Assembly: GCA_964580305.1 (NCBI GenBank)
Contig: CAZOKL010000004.1
Coordinates: 1 to 44,539 of the forward strand
DNA length: 44,539 nt
Reading direction: 5' to 3'
Source: Phocaeicola_A sp964580305
Lineage (GTDB): Bacteria > Bacteroidota > Bacteroidia > Bacteroidales > Bacteroidaceae
Every line of letters begins with the position of its first letter. The stretch's first letter is position 1. The notes under the pieces were generated by a model. It saw only the letters and a program-made list of their open reading frames with translations. It was not told the origin of the DNA and did not search any database. Positions 33,221-40,417 of this stretch are shown here, in pieces. Position numbers and translations under genes: made by a program.

Positions 33221-34135
33221 ATGCTCCAAATGAATATCTATAAAAGAATCCTGGTAGGATTATCCATTACCTTAGGATTAGTTTCATGCAATCAGAATGA
33301 CAGCGCTTCTAAAATATTGCTCAACGAAGTGTTGACAAACAATGAAACAAACTTCGAAGATGATTATGGCATTCATAGTGCATGGATTGAAGTATTTAAC
33401 AAGTCTTATAATAGTGTCGACCTGGCGGGTTATTTCTTGAAAGCTTCCAATGAACCAGGCGACACTATCTCCTACATTATTCCCAAAGGGGATGTGCTAA
33501 CCGTTGTTCAACCTCGACAGCATGCTCTTTTCTGGGCCGATGCAAAACCAAATCGAGGGACTTTCCACACAAATTTTACACTCAACATTGAACAACCGTG
33601 CTGGATTGGAATTTATGATTCCAGTAACAGATTACTGGACGAGATTGTAGTGCCGGTGTTAAAACCTGATGAATCATATGCCCGCATCCAGGACGCATCT
33701 AAAGAGTGGGAAATCAAAAGTGGCAGCACGACGAAGTACGTCACCCCCAGTACAAACAATCAAACCATCGAAAAAAATGAAAAGGTGGAGAAGTTTGAAC
33801 AACATGACAGCAGCGGCATAGGCATGTCACTCACGGCCATGTTTGTCGTGTTTGTCGGACTTATCTTGCTTTACGTTATTTTCCGTATGCTTGATAAAGC
33901 GATATTCACCAAAAAAGATTCCACTAAACAATCTGTAAACATGAAACAAGAAGAAACTACAAACAAGACTGCAGAAGTATCCAGCAATGAAGTATATGCA
34001 GCCATTGCAATGGCGCTTCACGAAGAATTTGGTGGTGTGCATGACATTGAATCCAACATATTAACCATTCACCGGATATACTCCCCTTGGAGTGCCAAGT
34101 ATGACGTCTTACGCGTCACTCCAAGAAAACAATAA
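33221..34135 (+). CDS. Lamin-tail domain fused to OadG-type gamma subunit of the Na+ decarboxylase
   Basis: A 304-residue two-part protein. Residues 1-23 form a signal peptide ending LGLVSC, like a lipoprotein. Residues about 28-170 read as a lamin-tail domain (ILLNEVLTNNETNFEDDYGIHSAWIEVFNKSYNSVDLAGYFL…; final PDESYARIQD). A low-complexity Lys/Glu stretch follows. One membrane helix (SLTAMFVVFVGLILLYVIFRML, about 203-224) leads into an OadG/gamma-type cytoplasmic tail: EVYAAIAMALHEEFGG… and WSAKYDVLRVTPRKQ. Ordinary gamma subunits are about 80-100 residues with the helix at the N-terminus, so the extracytoplasmic domain is an addition. It lies between mmdA and mmdC, where the gamma gene is expected. 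An ATG at 33230 is an alternative start. The role of the LTD is unknown. Confidence 0.85.
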   Translation: MLQMNIYKRILVGLSITLGLVSCNQNDSASKILLNEVLTNNETNFEDDYGIHSAWIEVFNKSYNSVDLAGYFLKASNEPGDTISYIIPKGDVLTVVQPRQHALFWADAKPNRGTFHTNFTLNIEQPCWIGIYDSSNRLLDEIVVPVLKPDESYARIQDASKEWEIKSGSTTKYVTPSTNNQTIEKNEKVEKFEQHDSSGIGMSLTAMFVVFVGLILLYVIFRMLDKAIFTKKDSTKQSVNMKQEETTNKTAEVSSNEVYAAIAMALHEEFGGVHDIESNILTIHRIYSPWSAKYDVLRVTPRKQ

Positions 34136-34180
34136 TAATTGTAAAACCAAATCAACCAATTTACTAAGAATCATAGAACT

Positions 34181-34621
34181 ATGAAAGAATATAAATACAC
34201 CATCAACGGTAAGGAATACAAAGTAACCATTGGTGAAGTCAAAGATCATATTGCCAACGTCGAAGTGAACGGACAAGCTTACAACGTGGAAATGGAGAAG
34301 AAAGAAGAAACTCCGAAACCTGCCGTTCGCCCGGTTGCCAAACCAGCAACTGCACCCAAAACAGCCGCGCCTACTCAAACAGCAGGTCCTGCAGCAAACA
34401 GAACTGCGGGAAGAGGCGTTAAGTCTCCACTTCCCGGTGTAATTATCGACATCAAAGTGCAAGTGGGAGACCCAGTAAAAAAAGGGCAAACAGTGCTAAT
34501 CCTTGAAGCCATGAAAATGGAAAATAACATTAACGCCGACCAAGACGGTACAATCACAGCTATCAATGTCAAACAAGGTGACTCTGTATTGGAGGGAACA
34601 GACCTTGTCATGATCGGATAA
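34181..34621 (+). CDS. mmdC: Biotin carboxyl-carrier subunit of methylmalonyl-CoA decarboxylase
   Basis: A 146-residue biotinyl protein that shuttles CO2 between the alpha and beta subunits. The N-terminal 45 residues (YKYTINGKEYKVTIGEV) match the OadA/PycB-like carrier start. A Pro/Ala-rich flexible linker (about 48-85) follows. The C-terminal biotinyl domain carries the biotinylation motif EAMKMEN with Lys112, preceded by KSPLPGVIIDIKVQVGDPVKKGQTV. Length is typical of Bacteroidota MmdC. It lies 45 bases after the gamma-type gene and 15 before mmdB. Confidence 0.96.
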   Translation: MKEYKYTINGKEYKVTIGEVKDHIANVEVNGQAYNVEMEKKEETPKPAVRPVAKPATAPKTAAPTQTAGPAANRTAGRGVKSPLPGVIIDIKVQVGDPVKKGQTVLILEAMKMENNINADQDGTITAINVKQGDSVLEGTDLVMIG

Positions 34622-34636
34622 AAGAACAGTAAACCT

Positions 34637-35797
34637 ATGGGAGAATTTGTTTCATTCATCGCTAACAATCTGGCAGACTTCTGGACCTATACCGGTTTTT
34701 ACAATGCAACTCCGGGACATCTGGTCATGATTCTGGTAGGCATTTTCTTTATATACTTGGCTATATCCAAGGAGTTTGAACCAATGTTGCTGATTCCTAT
34801 TGGATTCGGTATTCTCATCGGTAATATTCCCTTTAATATCGAAGCCGGACTCAAGGTAGGCATTTATGAAGAAGGATCTGTATTGAACATTCTCTATCAA
34901 GGTGTGACTTCGGGATGGTATCCCCCACTCATATTTCTAGGAATTGGAGCAATGACGGACTTCTCTGCCCTGATTTCCAATCCAAAGTTATTACTAATTG
35001 GAGCAGCCGCACAGTTTGGCATATTTGGTGCATACATGATTGCACTTGAAATGGGATTCAACCCCATGCAGGCAGGTGCTATCGGCATTATTGGAGGAGC
35101 TGACGGCCCAACGGCCATATTCCTATCCTCCAAACTGGCACCTAATCTTATGGGAGCCATCGCCGTTTCAGCCTATTCTTACATGGCTCTGGTGCCTGTG
35201 ATACAACCTCCCATCATGCGCTTGCTCACGACAAAGAAAGAACGAGTTATGCGCATGACACCTCCACGGCGCGTGTCACACACGGAAAAAGTAATGTTCC
35301 CCATCATCGGACTGTTGCTTACGTGCTTCCTCGTCCCGTCAGGACTGCCCTTGCTGGGCATGCTGTTCTTCGGGAACCTGCTAAAAGAAAGTGGCGTCAC
35401 ACGCCGTCTGGCAGAGACTGCACGAGGCCCGCTGATTGACACAATCACCATGCTGCTAGGATTGACCGTAGGCGCATCAACCCAAGCTTCCGAATTCCTC
35501 ACTTGGGATTCCATCAAGATTTTTATGCTGGGTGCACTCTCATTCACCATCGCCACGGCATCAGGTGTTATGTTTGTGAAGATATTCAATCTCATTTTGC
35601 CCAAAAACAAACGAATCAATCCCCTTATCGGCAATGCCGGTGTGTCTGCCGTGCCCGACTCTGCCCGCATTTCACAGGTTATCGGTTTGGAATATGACCC
35701 GAACAACTATTTGCTGATGCATGCCATGGGCCCCAACGTTGCCGGAGTCATCGGTTCAGCCGTAGCGGCCGGTATCCTATTGGGATTCTTAATGTAA
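34637..35797 (+). CDS. mmdB: Na+-pumping beta subunit of methylmalonyl-CoA decarboxylase
   Basis: A 386-residue integral membrane protein that decarboxylates carboxybiotin and exports Na+. It belongs to the OadB/MmdB/GcdB family. Signature regions are PPLIFLGIGAMTDFSALISNPKLLL (with the essential Asp), GAIGIIGGADGPTAIFLSSKLAP, and the C-terminal NAGVSAVPDSARISQ and YDPNNYLLMHAMGPNVAGVIGSAVAAG segments. About nine to ten membrane spans are evident. It is the last gene of the mce-mmdA-gamma-mmdC-mmdB operon and ends before a strong terminator. Together these genes conserve energy in the succinate-to-propionate pathway. Confidence 0.97.
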   Translation: MGEFVSFIANNLADFWTYTGFYNATPGHLVMILVGIFFIYLAISKEFEPMLLIPIGFGILIGNIPFNIEAGLKVGIYEEGSVLNILYQGVTSGWYPPLIFLGIGAMTDFSALISNPKLLLIGAAAQFGIFGAYMIALEMGFNPMQAGAIGIIGGADGPTAIFLSSKLAPNLMGAIAVSAYSYMALVPVIQPPIMRLLTTKKERVMRMTPPRRVSHTEKVMFPIIGLLLTCFLVPSGLPLLGMLFFGNLLKESGVTRRLAETARGPLIDTITMLLGLTVGASTQASEFLTWDSIKIFMLGALSFTIATASGVMFVKIFNLILPKNKRINPLIGNAGVSAVPDSARISQVIGLEYDPNNYLLMHAMGPNVAGVIGSAVAAGILLGFLM

Positions 35798-35816
35798 CGG
35801 CAACTTTACCCTAAAG

Positions 35817-35870
35817 ACAAGCGCAACGTCCTGAAGGATTTACCCGACAAGACGTTGCGCTTGTTTTATT
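35817..35870 (+). terminator. Intrinsic terminator of the mmd operon
   Basis: A perfect 14-base stem, ACAAGCGCAACGTC (35817-35830) and GACGTTGCGCTTGT (35851-35864), followed by TTTATTT, 20 bases after the mmdB stop codon. It also separates the operon from the convergent panC-panD genes. Confidence 0.92.
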
Positions 35871-35886
35871 TACTCCAAAAAAAGAA

Positions 35887-36237
35887 CTATTTCACAATGT
35901 GATTATTGGCATCAGGAAAAGCCACACAAGGCTTAAACGTCTTGGCTTCTTCAAAGTCCATAAGCGCATAAGACATGATAATCACCACATCGCCCACCTG
36001 AACTTTACGGGCTGCTGCTCCATTCAAGCATATACACCCCGAACCTCTCTCACCTTTGATGACATACGTCTCAAAACGTTCACCATTGTTATTATCAACA
36101 ATCGCCACTTTCTCTCCGGCAATCATGTTCACCGCATCCATCAAATCCTCATCAATCGTGATGCTACCCATATAATTCAGGTTCGCCTCAGTGACATGCA
36201 CACAGTGAAGTTTTGATTTCAATACTTCTATCATCAT
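35887..36237 (-). CDS. panD: Aspartate 1-decarboxylase (pyruvoyl-dependent)
   Basis: PanD makes beta-alanine for pantothenate. From the ATG at 36237 it has 116 residues (a GTG at 36243 and an ATG at 36234 are alternatives) and starts MMIEVLKSKLHCVHVTEANL. The self-cleavage site Gly-Ser is in YMGSITIDEDLM, giving the pyruvoyl group on the larger chain. VDNNNGERFETYVIKGERGSG and the C-terminal VGDVVIIMSYALMDFEEA are typical. The normal length is 115-130. It starts next to the panC stop codon, so the two pantothenate genes are translationally linked. Confidence 0.96.
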   Translation of the reverse strand: MMIEVLKSKLHCVHVTEANLNYMGSITIDEDLMDAVNMIAGEKVAIVDNNNGERFETYVIKGERGSGCICLNGAAARKVQVGDVVIIMSYALMDFEEAKTFKPCVAFPDANNHIVK

Positions 36238-36239
36238 AC

Positions 36240-37094
36240 TCACTTCGTTTCTTGCTTATACTTAATGTTATCTATCAGACGCACCTCTCCACAATACACG
36301 GTGATGCATCCCACGATATAGTCCGATTCATCCCATGAAGACACGGTCTGCAAGGTGCGGCCATCCACAATCTCAAAATATTCCAGACGCAGACCTTCCA
36401 CCGAGGCGATGCCGTCTTCCACGAAATGCTTGGTTTCAGCCAAAGAATGTTCCTTGGCAAAGTCCAGACTCCGGAAAAGCGTGTGTGAGATGCCCAATGC
36501 GGCAACACGTTCGTCGGCCGAAAGGCGCGCATTGCGACTGCTCAAGGCCAACCCGTCAGCCTCACGCACGATGGGGCATCCGACAATCGTCAACGGATAT
36601 TGCATCTGGCGAACCATTTCACGAATGATGGCCAACTGCTGGAAATCTTTCTCCCCGAAATAGGCACGGTCGGGCATCACGGCTTCAAACAATTTGCTCA
36701 CAATCTGGCACACCCCGTTAAAATGTCCCGGACGATGCACGCCCTCCATCACCGTGTCGAGCGGCGCAAAACTGAAATGCCGGTTGTCCGGCTCCGGATA
36801 CATCTCGTCCACTGACGGAGCAAAGACAATCGCCGCTCCCACTCCTTCCAAAAGATGGCAATCGGCCTCAAGCGTACGAGGATATTTTAACAAGTCGTTT
36901 TTGTCATTAAACTGTGTGGGGTTCACAAAAACGCTCACCACGGCGACATCGTTTTCAGCCACGCAACGCTTCACCAAGGAAGCATGACCGGCGTGCAAGG
37001 CCCCCATCGTAGGAACCAAGCCAATTGTTTTGCCCAGCGTTCTCACGTCATCCAGCGCAGCCTGCAATTCCTTAACTGTCTGTATTAGTTTCAT
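36240..37094 (-). CDS. panC: Pantothenate synthetase
   Basis: PanC condenses D-pantoate and beta-alanine with ATP to pantothenate. The 284-residue protein is full length. It has the nucleotidyltransferase motifs VPTMGALHAGHASLVKR (HxGH), VSVFVNPTQFND, PGHFNGVCQIVSKLFEAVMPDRAYFGEKDFQQLAIIREMV and the SSRNARLSADER motif that replaces KMSKS. It is followed by panD with no gap. panB is not in this window. Upstream, about 810 non-coding bases separate it from the divergent glycogen-synthase-like gene. Confidence 0.97.
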   Translation of the reverse strand: MKLIQTVKELQAALDDVRTLGKTIGLVPTMGALHAGHASLVKRCVAENDVAVVSVFVNPTQFNDKNDLLKYPRTLEADCHLLEGVGAAIVFAPSVDEMYPEPDNRHFSFAPLDTVMEGVHRPGHFNGVCQIVSKLFEAVMPDRAYFGEKDFQQLAIIREMVRQMQYPLTIVGCPIVREADGLALSSRNARLSADERVAALGISHTLFRSLDFAKEHSLAETKHFVEDGIASVEGLRLEYFEIVDGRTLQTVSSWDESDYIVGCITVYCGEVRLIDNIKYKQETK

Positions 37095-37364
37095 TCCTAA
37101 ATTATTAGCTTTATTGGCTTCTGGTTTGTAAATCGCCGCAAAATTACATTGTTTTAATTAATTGACCATAGAAATGCGACTTATATTTTTTCCTATTTCC
37201 CTTCATGGCATAAAAACAAAGCTGTACTTCATCCTGCAATAAAACAATAAATATTATAAACAAAAGAAACACATCAAAACCTCCCGCACCATAAGCGTAT
37301 GCCGACAGGCAATCAGCACCATCAAAGCATCTGCTCTCCGCCGTTAATCCGGGGCACAAGCCGC

Positions 37365-37392
37365 CTCCTTTCCGCACGTGCACGGAAAGGAG
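37365..37392. repeat. Hairpin of the recurrent CGGAAAGGAG word
   Basis: CTCCTTTCCG (37365-37374), an 8-base loop CACGTGCA, then CGGAAAGGAG (37383-37392): a perfect 10-base stem. The same word is at 2261-2270 (minus sense) and 28036-28045. No T-tract follows, so it is not a typical terminator. Confidence 0.6.
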
Positions 37393-37732
37393 ACGGTGCG
37401 CACGCGGAATAGACTCCGCTCACGAGGTGCATCCGGCACACGCGCACAAGCACACAACACAATGTTTATCACCATGTTACAGAAAGACATCCATTCTCTG
37501 GCACGCGCCATGCAGAGCATTCTGTCCATCAGTTCACAGCTGCAAAGTTTTCCGCATAATGAAAGGGCTCAAGAAAGAAAACATTCAACAAAACCCATCG
37601 TTTTCCCCGCATACGGCATAAATATGGCCTCATCCGCCAAAAAGCCTTAAAACATCAAAAGTCACACTCTCTGAAAAGATAACCCCAACTTTCCAACCGG
37701 ACACTTTTCATCCCACAAAAAAACATAAGGAA

Positions 37733-37760
37733 GCCGGTGAAAACAAAGTTTTTCCGGCTG
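37733..37760. repeat. Hairpin upstream of the glycogen-synthase-like gene
   Basis: AGCCGG (37733-37738), one bulged T, GAAAAC, loop AAA, GTTTTT, CCGGCT (37755-37760). This makes a 12-pair stem with one G-T wobble. It lies about 120 bases before the -7 element and is not followed by a clear T-tract. Function unknown. Confidence 0.5.
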
Positions 37761-37877
37761 AAGAAGTGAACAAAAACTCCTCTTCCAGCCGCAAATCTTG
37801 TGGTCGAAAAAGCCACATTTTGCCTTAAAAAAGAATAATTGTAATAGCACAAACACCTTTATCACCCATATTTTTCC

Positions 37878-37885
37878 TAACTTTG
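37878..37885 (+). promoter_or_regulatory. Candidate -7 element of the glycogen-synthase-like gene
   Basis: TAACTTTG matches TAnnTTTG and is 23 bases before the ATG. The -33 side is poor (TTTATC at 16-20 bases upstream). Confidence 0.5.
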
Positions 37886-37907
37886 CAGAAAGATTTATGA
37901 CAATAAC

Positions 37908-38732
37908 ATGAAGGCTAAAAAAGTTTTATTTATTACTCAGGAAATCACCCCATACGTACCAAAATCTCCGTCAGCCGTCATTGGCAGAGAATTGCCGCAA
38001 TATATTCAGGAAAAAGGGCACGAAATCAGAACATTCATGCCTAAATGGGGGATTATTAATGAGAGAAGAAACCAGTTGCACGAAGTTATCCGCCTTTCAG
38101 GCATGAATCTAATCATTGACGACACTGATCATCCATTAATCATCAAGGTTGCCTCCATCCAATCAGCACGCATGCAGGTCTACTTCATCGACAACGATGA
38201 CTATTTCCTCCACAGGCAGATGATGGCTGATGAAGAAGGGAACGAGTATGAAGACAACGATGAACGTGCCATATTCTATGCCCGTGGCGTATTGGAAACA
38301 GTAAAGAAACTACGGTGGTGTCCGGAAGTGGTTCACTGTCATGACTGGATAAGCACTTTCGCAGCCTTATACATCAAGAAAGCCTATAACGACGAACCGT
38401 CATTCCGCGATTCCAAAGTCATTTATTCCAGTTATGGGAACGGATTCCAACGTCCGCTCGAATCGGGCCTGGGAGTGCGTGCCATGCTGAAAGGGCTGGA
38501 GCAAAAAGATCTTGATTTGCTCAACAACACAAGAAGTTGTCTGGACATGGAGAAAATGGCTATCGCCTACTCCGACGGCTTCATCATACAAAGTGAAAAC
38601 TGCAATCCTGAACTTGCCGATTATGCCCGTAGCCTGAACATTCCGGTTTTGCCCTATCAAGCCGATGCCGCAACATTCAAGGATGCGTGCAACAGTTTCT
38701 ATGACGAAGTGTGGAGCGCAGGCAAAGAATAA
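37908..38732 (+). CDS. Short glycogen/starch-synthase-like protein (GT5 N-terminal domain only)
   Basis: A 274-residue protein resembling the starch synthase catalytic (N-terminal Rossmann) domain of GlgA: VLFITQEITPYVPKSPSAVIGRELPQYIQEKGHEIRTFMPKWG at the start and EVVHCHDWISTFAALYIKKAY in the middle. The GlgA ADP-glucose motif K-x-GGL is replaced by PKSPSAV, and the whole C-terminal GT-B half of a normal GlgA (about 480 residues) is missing. No frameshifted remnant of it is seen, since the next gene starts 35 bases on. It may be a regulatory or non-canonical family member rather than an active synthase. Cytoplasmic; no signal peptide. Probably co-transcribed with the DUF4270 lipoprotein. 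Confidence 0.85.
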   Translation: MKAKKVLFITQEITPYVPKSPSAVIGRELPQYIQEKGHEIRTFMPKWGIINERRNQLHEVIRLSGMNLIIDDTDHPLIIKVASIQSARMQVYFIDNDDYFLHRQMMADEEGNEYEDNDERAIFYARGVLETVKKLRWCPEVVHCHDWISTFAALYIKKAYNDEPSFRDSKVIYSSYGNGFQRPLESGLGVRAMLKGLEQKDLDLLNNTRSCLDMEKMAIAYSDGFIIQSENCNPELADYARSLNIPVLPYQADAATFKDACNSFYDEVWSAGKE

Positions 38733-38767
38733 ACACACAAAACAAAAACACTATAGACAAACTGACA

Positions 38768-40162
38768 ATGAAAATCAGTAGCATCATGCACAAGGCGTTG
38801 GTCATCCCCGCCTTGTTTTTATTAGCAGCATGTGACGATAACACCAACACCCTGGGTGTTGAAGTAATGCCCGAAGGTGACTTCACCGTGAGTACACAAT
38901 ATGACTATTCGGTGACGTTAGAGTCCCTACCAATCGAAAAAATCCTGGCCCGCAGCACGACTGCTTATTTGGGTAAGTTCACAGACCCTTACACCAACAC
39001 CGTGTTCGAAGCGGACTTCCTGACAGAATTCTATTGCCCGGAGAACTTCGGCTTTCCGGATATTGATTTGCTGGAAGACCCGGACAATCCGGAAGCAAAG
39101 GCGGTGGAACTGAACTTGTATTACTCTACTTACTTCGGCGACTCTCTTGCCGCACAGAAGTTGGCCGTACACGAACTGACCGAGGTATTGGAAGCTGACG
39201 AGTTCTACTACACCAACCTCGATCCGACTCTATATTACGACCCTGATCAGGCTCCCCTGCAAGAGCATGTTTACACAGCCATCGACATGATTCATGGCGA
39301 CTCACTCTACAGCAGCAACGGTGTGCACATGCTCACCATCCCCTTGCCGAAAAGTTTCGGCGACCGCCTTGTGAAGGCTTATTATGACAATCCGGAGAAT
39401 TTCAAGAACTCTGAAAACTTCATCCGCAATGTGTTCCCCGGTTTTTATGTCCAGCACACACAGGGTGACGGCACGGTGTTAAACATAAACTATGTGTATC
39501 TTGATGTCTATTTTGACTATAAAGTGGAAAGCTCCAGCGGTGAAGTTGATTCACTGATAACCGCTTACACATCGTTCATCGCCACACCGGAAGTCGTTCA
39601 GGAAAACCGTTTCTCCATGGACAACATCAATGAACTGCTTGCTCAAGGTGAAGACGTTGCCTACATTCTGACTCCGGCAGGTATATTCACGGAAGTCACC
39701 CTGCCCATTGACGACATTTCACTCAACGACACCATCAACTCAGCCCTGCTGACCATCAACCGGATAAACAACCTCAATGAAAATAAATATCAAATGGAGG
39801 CACCTGATGAACTTCTGATGGTGCGCAAAAGTGAGTTGGATACGTTCTTTGAAGAACAGAAAGTGCCGGATGATGAAACATCATACGTCGCATATCTGTC
39901 AAGCGGACAATACACCTTCTCCAACATTACAAACTTGATCAACACTCTGCGCCGTCAGCGACGGGACAATCCGGATGACTATGACAGTGATCCCGATTGG
40001 AACAAAGTGGTGCTGGTGCCCATCACGGAGGTGACTCAAACAGTTAGCAGTTCAAGCGTCATTGTGCGTGTATTACACGACCTGGGACTGAATTTCCTGA
40101 AACTTGAGAAAGACGATGTCAAACTCAACGTCATCTACAGCCGTTACCAGGACTCACAATAA
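38768..40162 (+). CDS. DUF4270 lipoprotein
   Basis: A 464-residue lipoprotein from the ATG at 38768, which gives a clean type II signal (PALFLLAAC, Cys22) followed by DDNTNTLGVEVMPEGD. The longer frame to 38711 overlaps the upstream gene and hides the signal. The body matches the Bacteroidota DUF4270 family: SVTLESLPIEKILARSTTAYLGKFTDPYTNTVFEADFLTEF near the start, beta-rich repeats with LAAQKLAVHEL, and a C-terminal VLVPITEVTQTVSSSSVIVRVLHDLGLNFLKL. It is secreted and lipid-anchored, probably at the outer membrane; the two Asp after Cys fit surface export. Function unknown. The gene follows the GT5-like gene by 35 bases. Confidence 0.9.
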   Translation: MKISSIMHKALVIPALFLLAACDDNTNTLGVEVMPEGDFTVSTQYDYSVTLESLPIEKILARSTTAYLGKFTDPYTNTVFEADFLTEFYCPENFGFPDIDLLEDPDNPEAKAVELNLYYSTYFGDSLAAQKLAVHELTEVLEADEFYYTNLDPTLYYDPDQAPLQEHVYTAIDMIHGDSLYSSNGVHMLTIPLPKSFGDRLVKAYYDNPENFKNSENFIRNVFPGFYVQHTQGDGTVLNINYVYLDVYFDYKVESSSGEVDSLITAYTSFIATPEVVQENRFSMDNINELLAQGEDVAYILTPAGIFTEVTLPIDDISLNDTINSALLTINRINNLNENKYQMEAPDELLMVRKSELDTFFEEQKVPDDETSYVAYLSSGQYTFSNITNLINTLRRQRRDNPDDYDSDPDWNKVVLVPITEVTQTVSSSSVIVRVLHDLGLNFLKLEKDDVKLNVIYSRYQDSQ

Positions 40163-40191
40163 AACATTGAAACACCTCTTTTTCTCATAAG

Positions 40192-40327
40192 GAGGGTTGT
40201 GTCAGAACAACACTTAAATGCAGAGCCTCGGAGGCACAGAGTGCGTATCATCTCAATTCATGATATGTTTCTCTGTATCTCCGAGGTTCTGTGTTTGATT
40301 ATTCTTTCCATTTAGGCACAACCTCTC
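40192..40327. mobile_element. MITE-like nested inverted repeat
   Basis: Outer arms GAGGGTTGTG (about 40193) and CACAACCTCT (40317-40326) enclose inner arms CAGAGCCTCGGAGGCACAGAG (40221-40241) and CTCTGTATCTCCGAGGTTCTG (40271-40291), which pair at about 17 of 21 positions. The 136 bases have no coding potential and lie between two plus-strand genes. The design suggests a small non-autonomous element or dispersed intergenic repeat; a structured 3' UTR is the alternative. Confidence 0.5.
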
Positions 40328-40354
40328 TTTTCCCTCAGAAAAGTGCCGGTGAGC

Positions 40355-40386
40355 TTGTGGTAACCCAAAGGCTTTTCCTAAATTTG
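40355..40386 (+). promoter_or_regulatory. Promoter of the S9 peptidase gene
   Basis: TTGT (40355-40358), a 20-base spacer and TAAATTTG (40379-40386, perfect TAnnTTTG), 31 bases before the ATG. Confidence 0.6.
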
Positions 40387-40417
40387 CACCAAACATTAAA
40401 CATTACTTCCTAAAATT

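Larger units (their letters stand above)
37095..37907. other. Long non-coding stretch between panC and the divergent glycogen-synthase-like gene
   Basis: About 813 bases without a supported gene. It contains a hairpin made of the recurrent CGGAAAGGAG word (37365-37392), a second hairpin (37733-37760) and the -7 element of the downstream gene (37878-37885). The open frames here translate to low-complexity or basic peptides with no recognisable domain. A small RNA or long leader is possible but not shown. Confidence 0.6.

Noticed and set aside
37378..37650. Plus-strand open frame of 90 residues in the panC upstream spacer
   Set aside because: Begins inside the hairpin repeat, no conserved features, and other frames are equally open.
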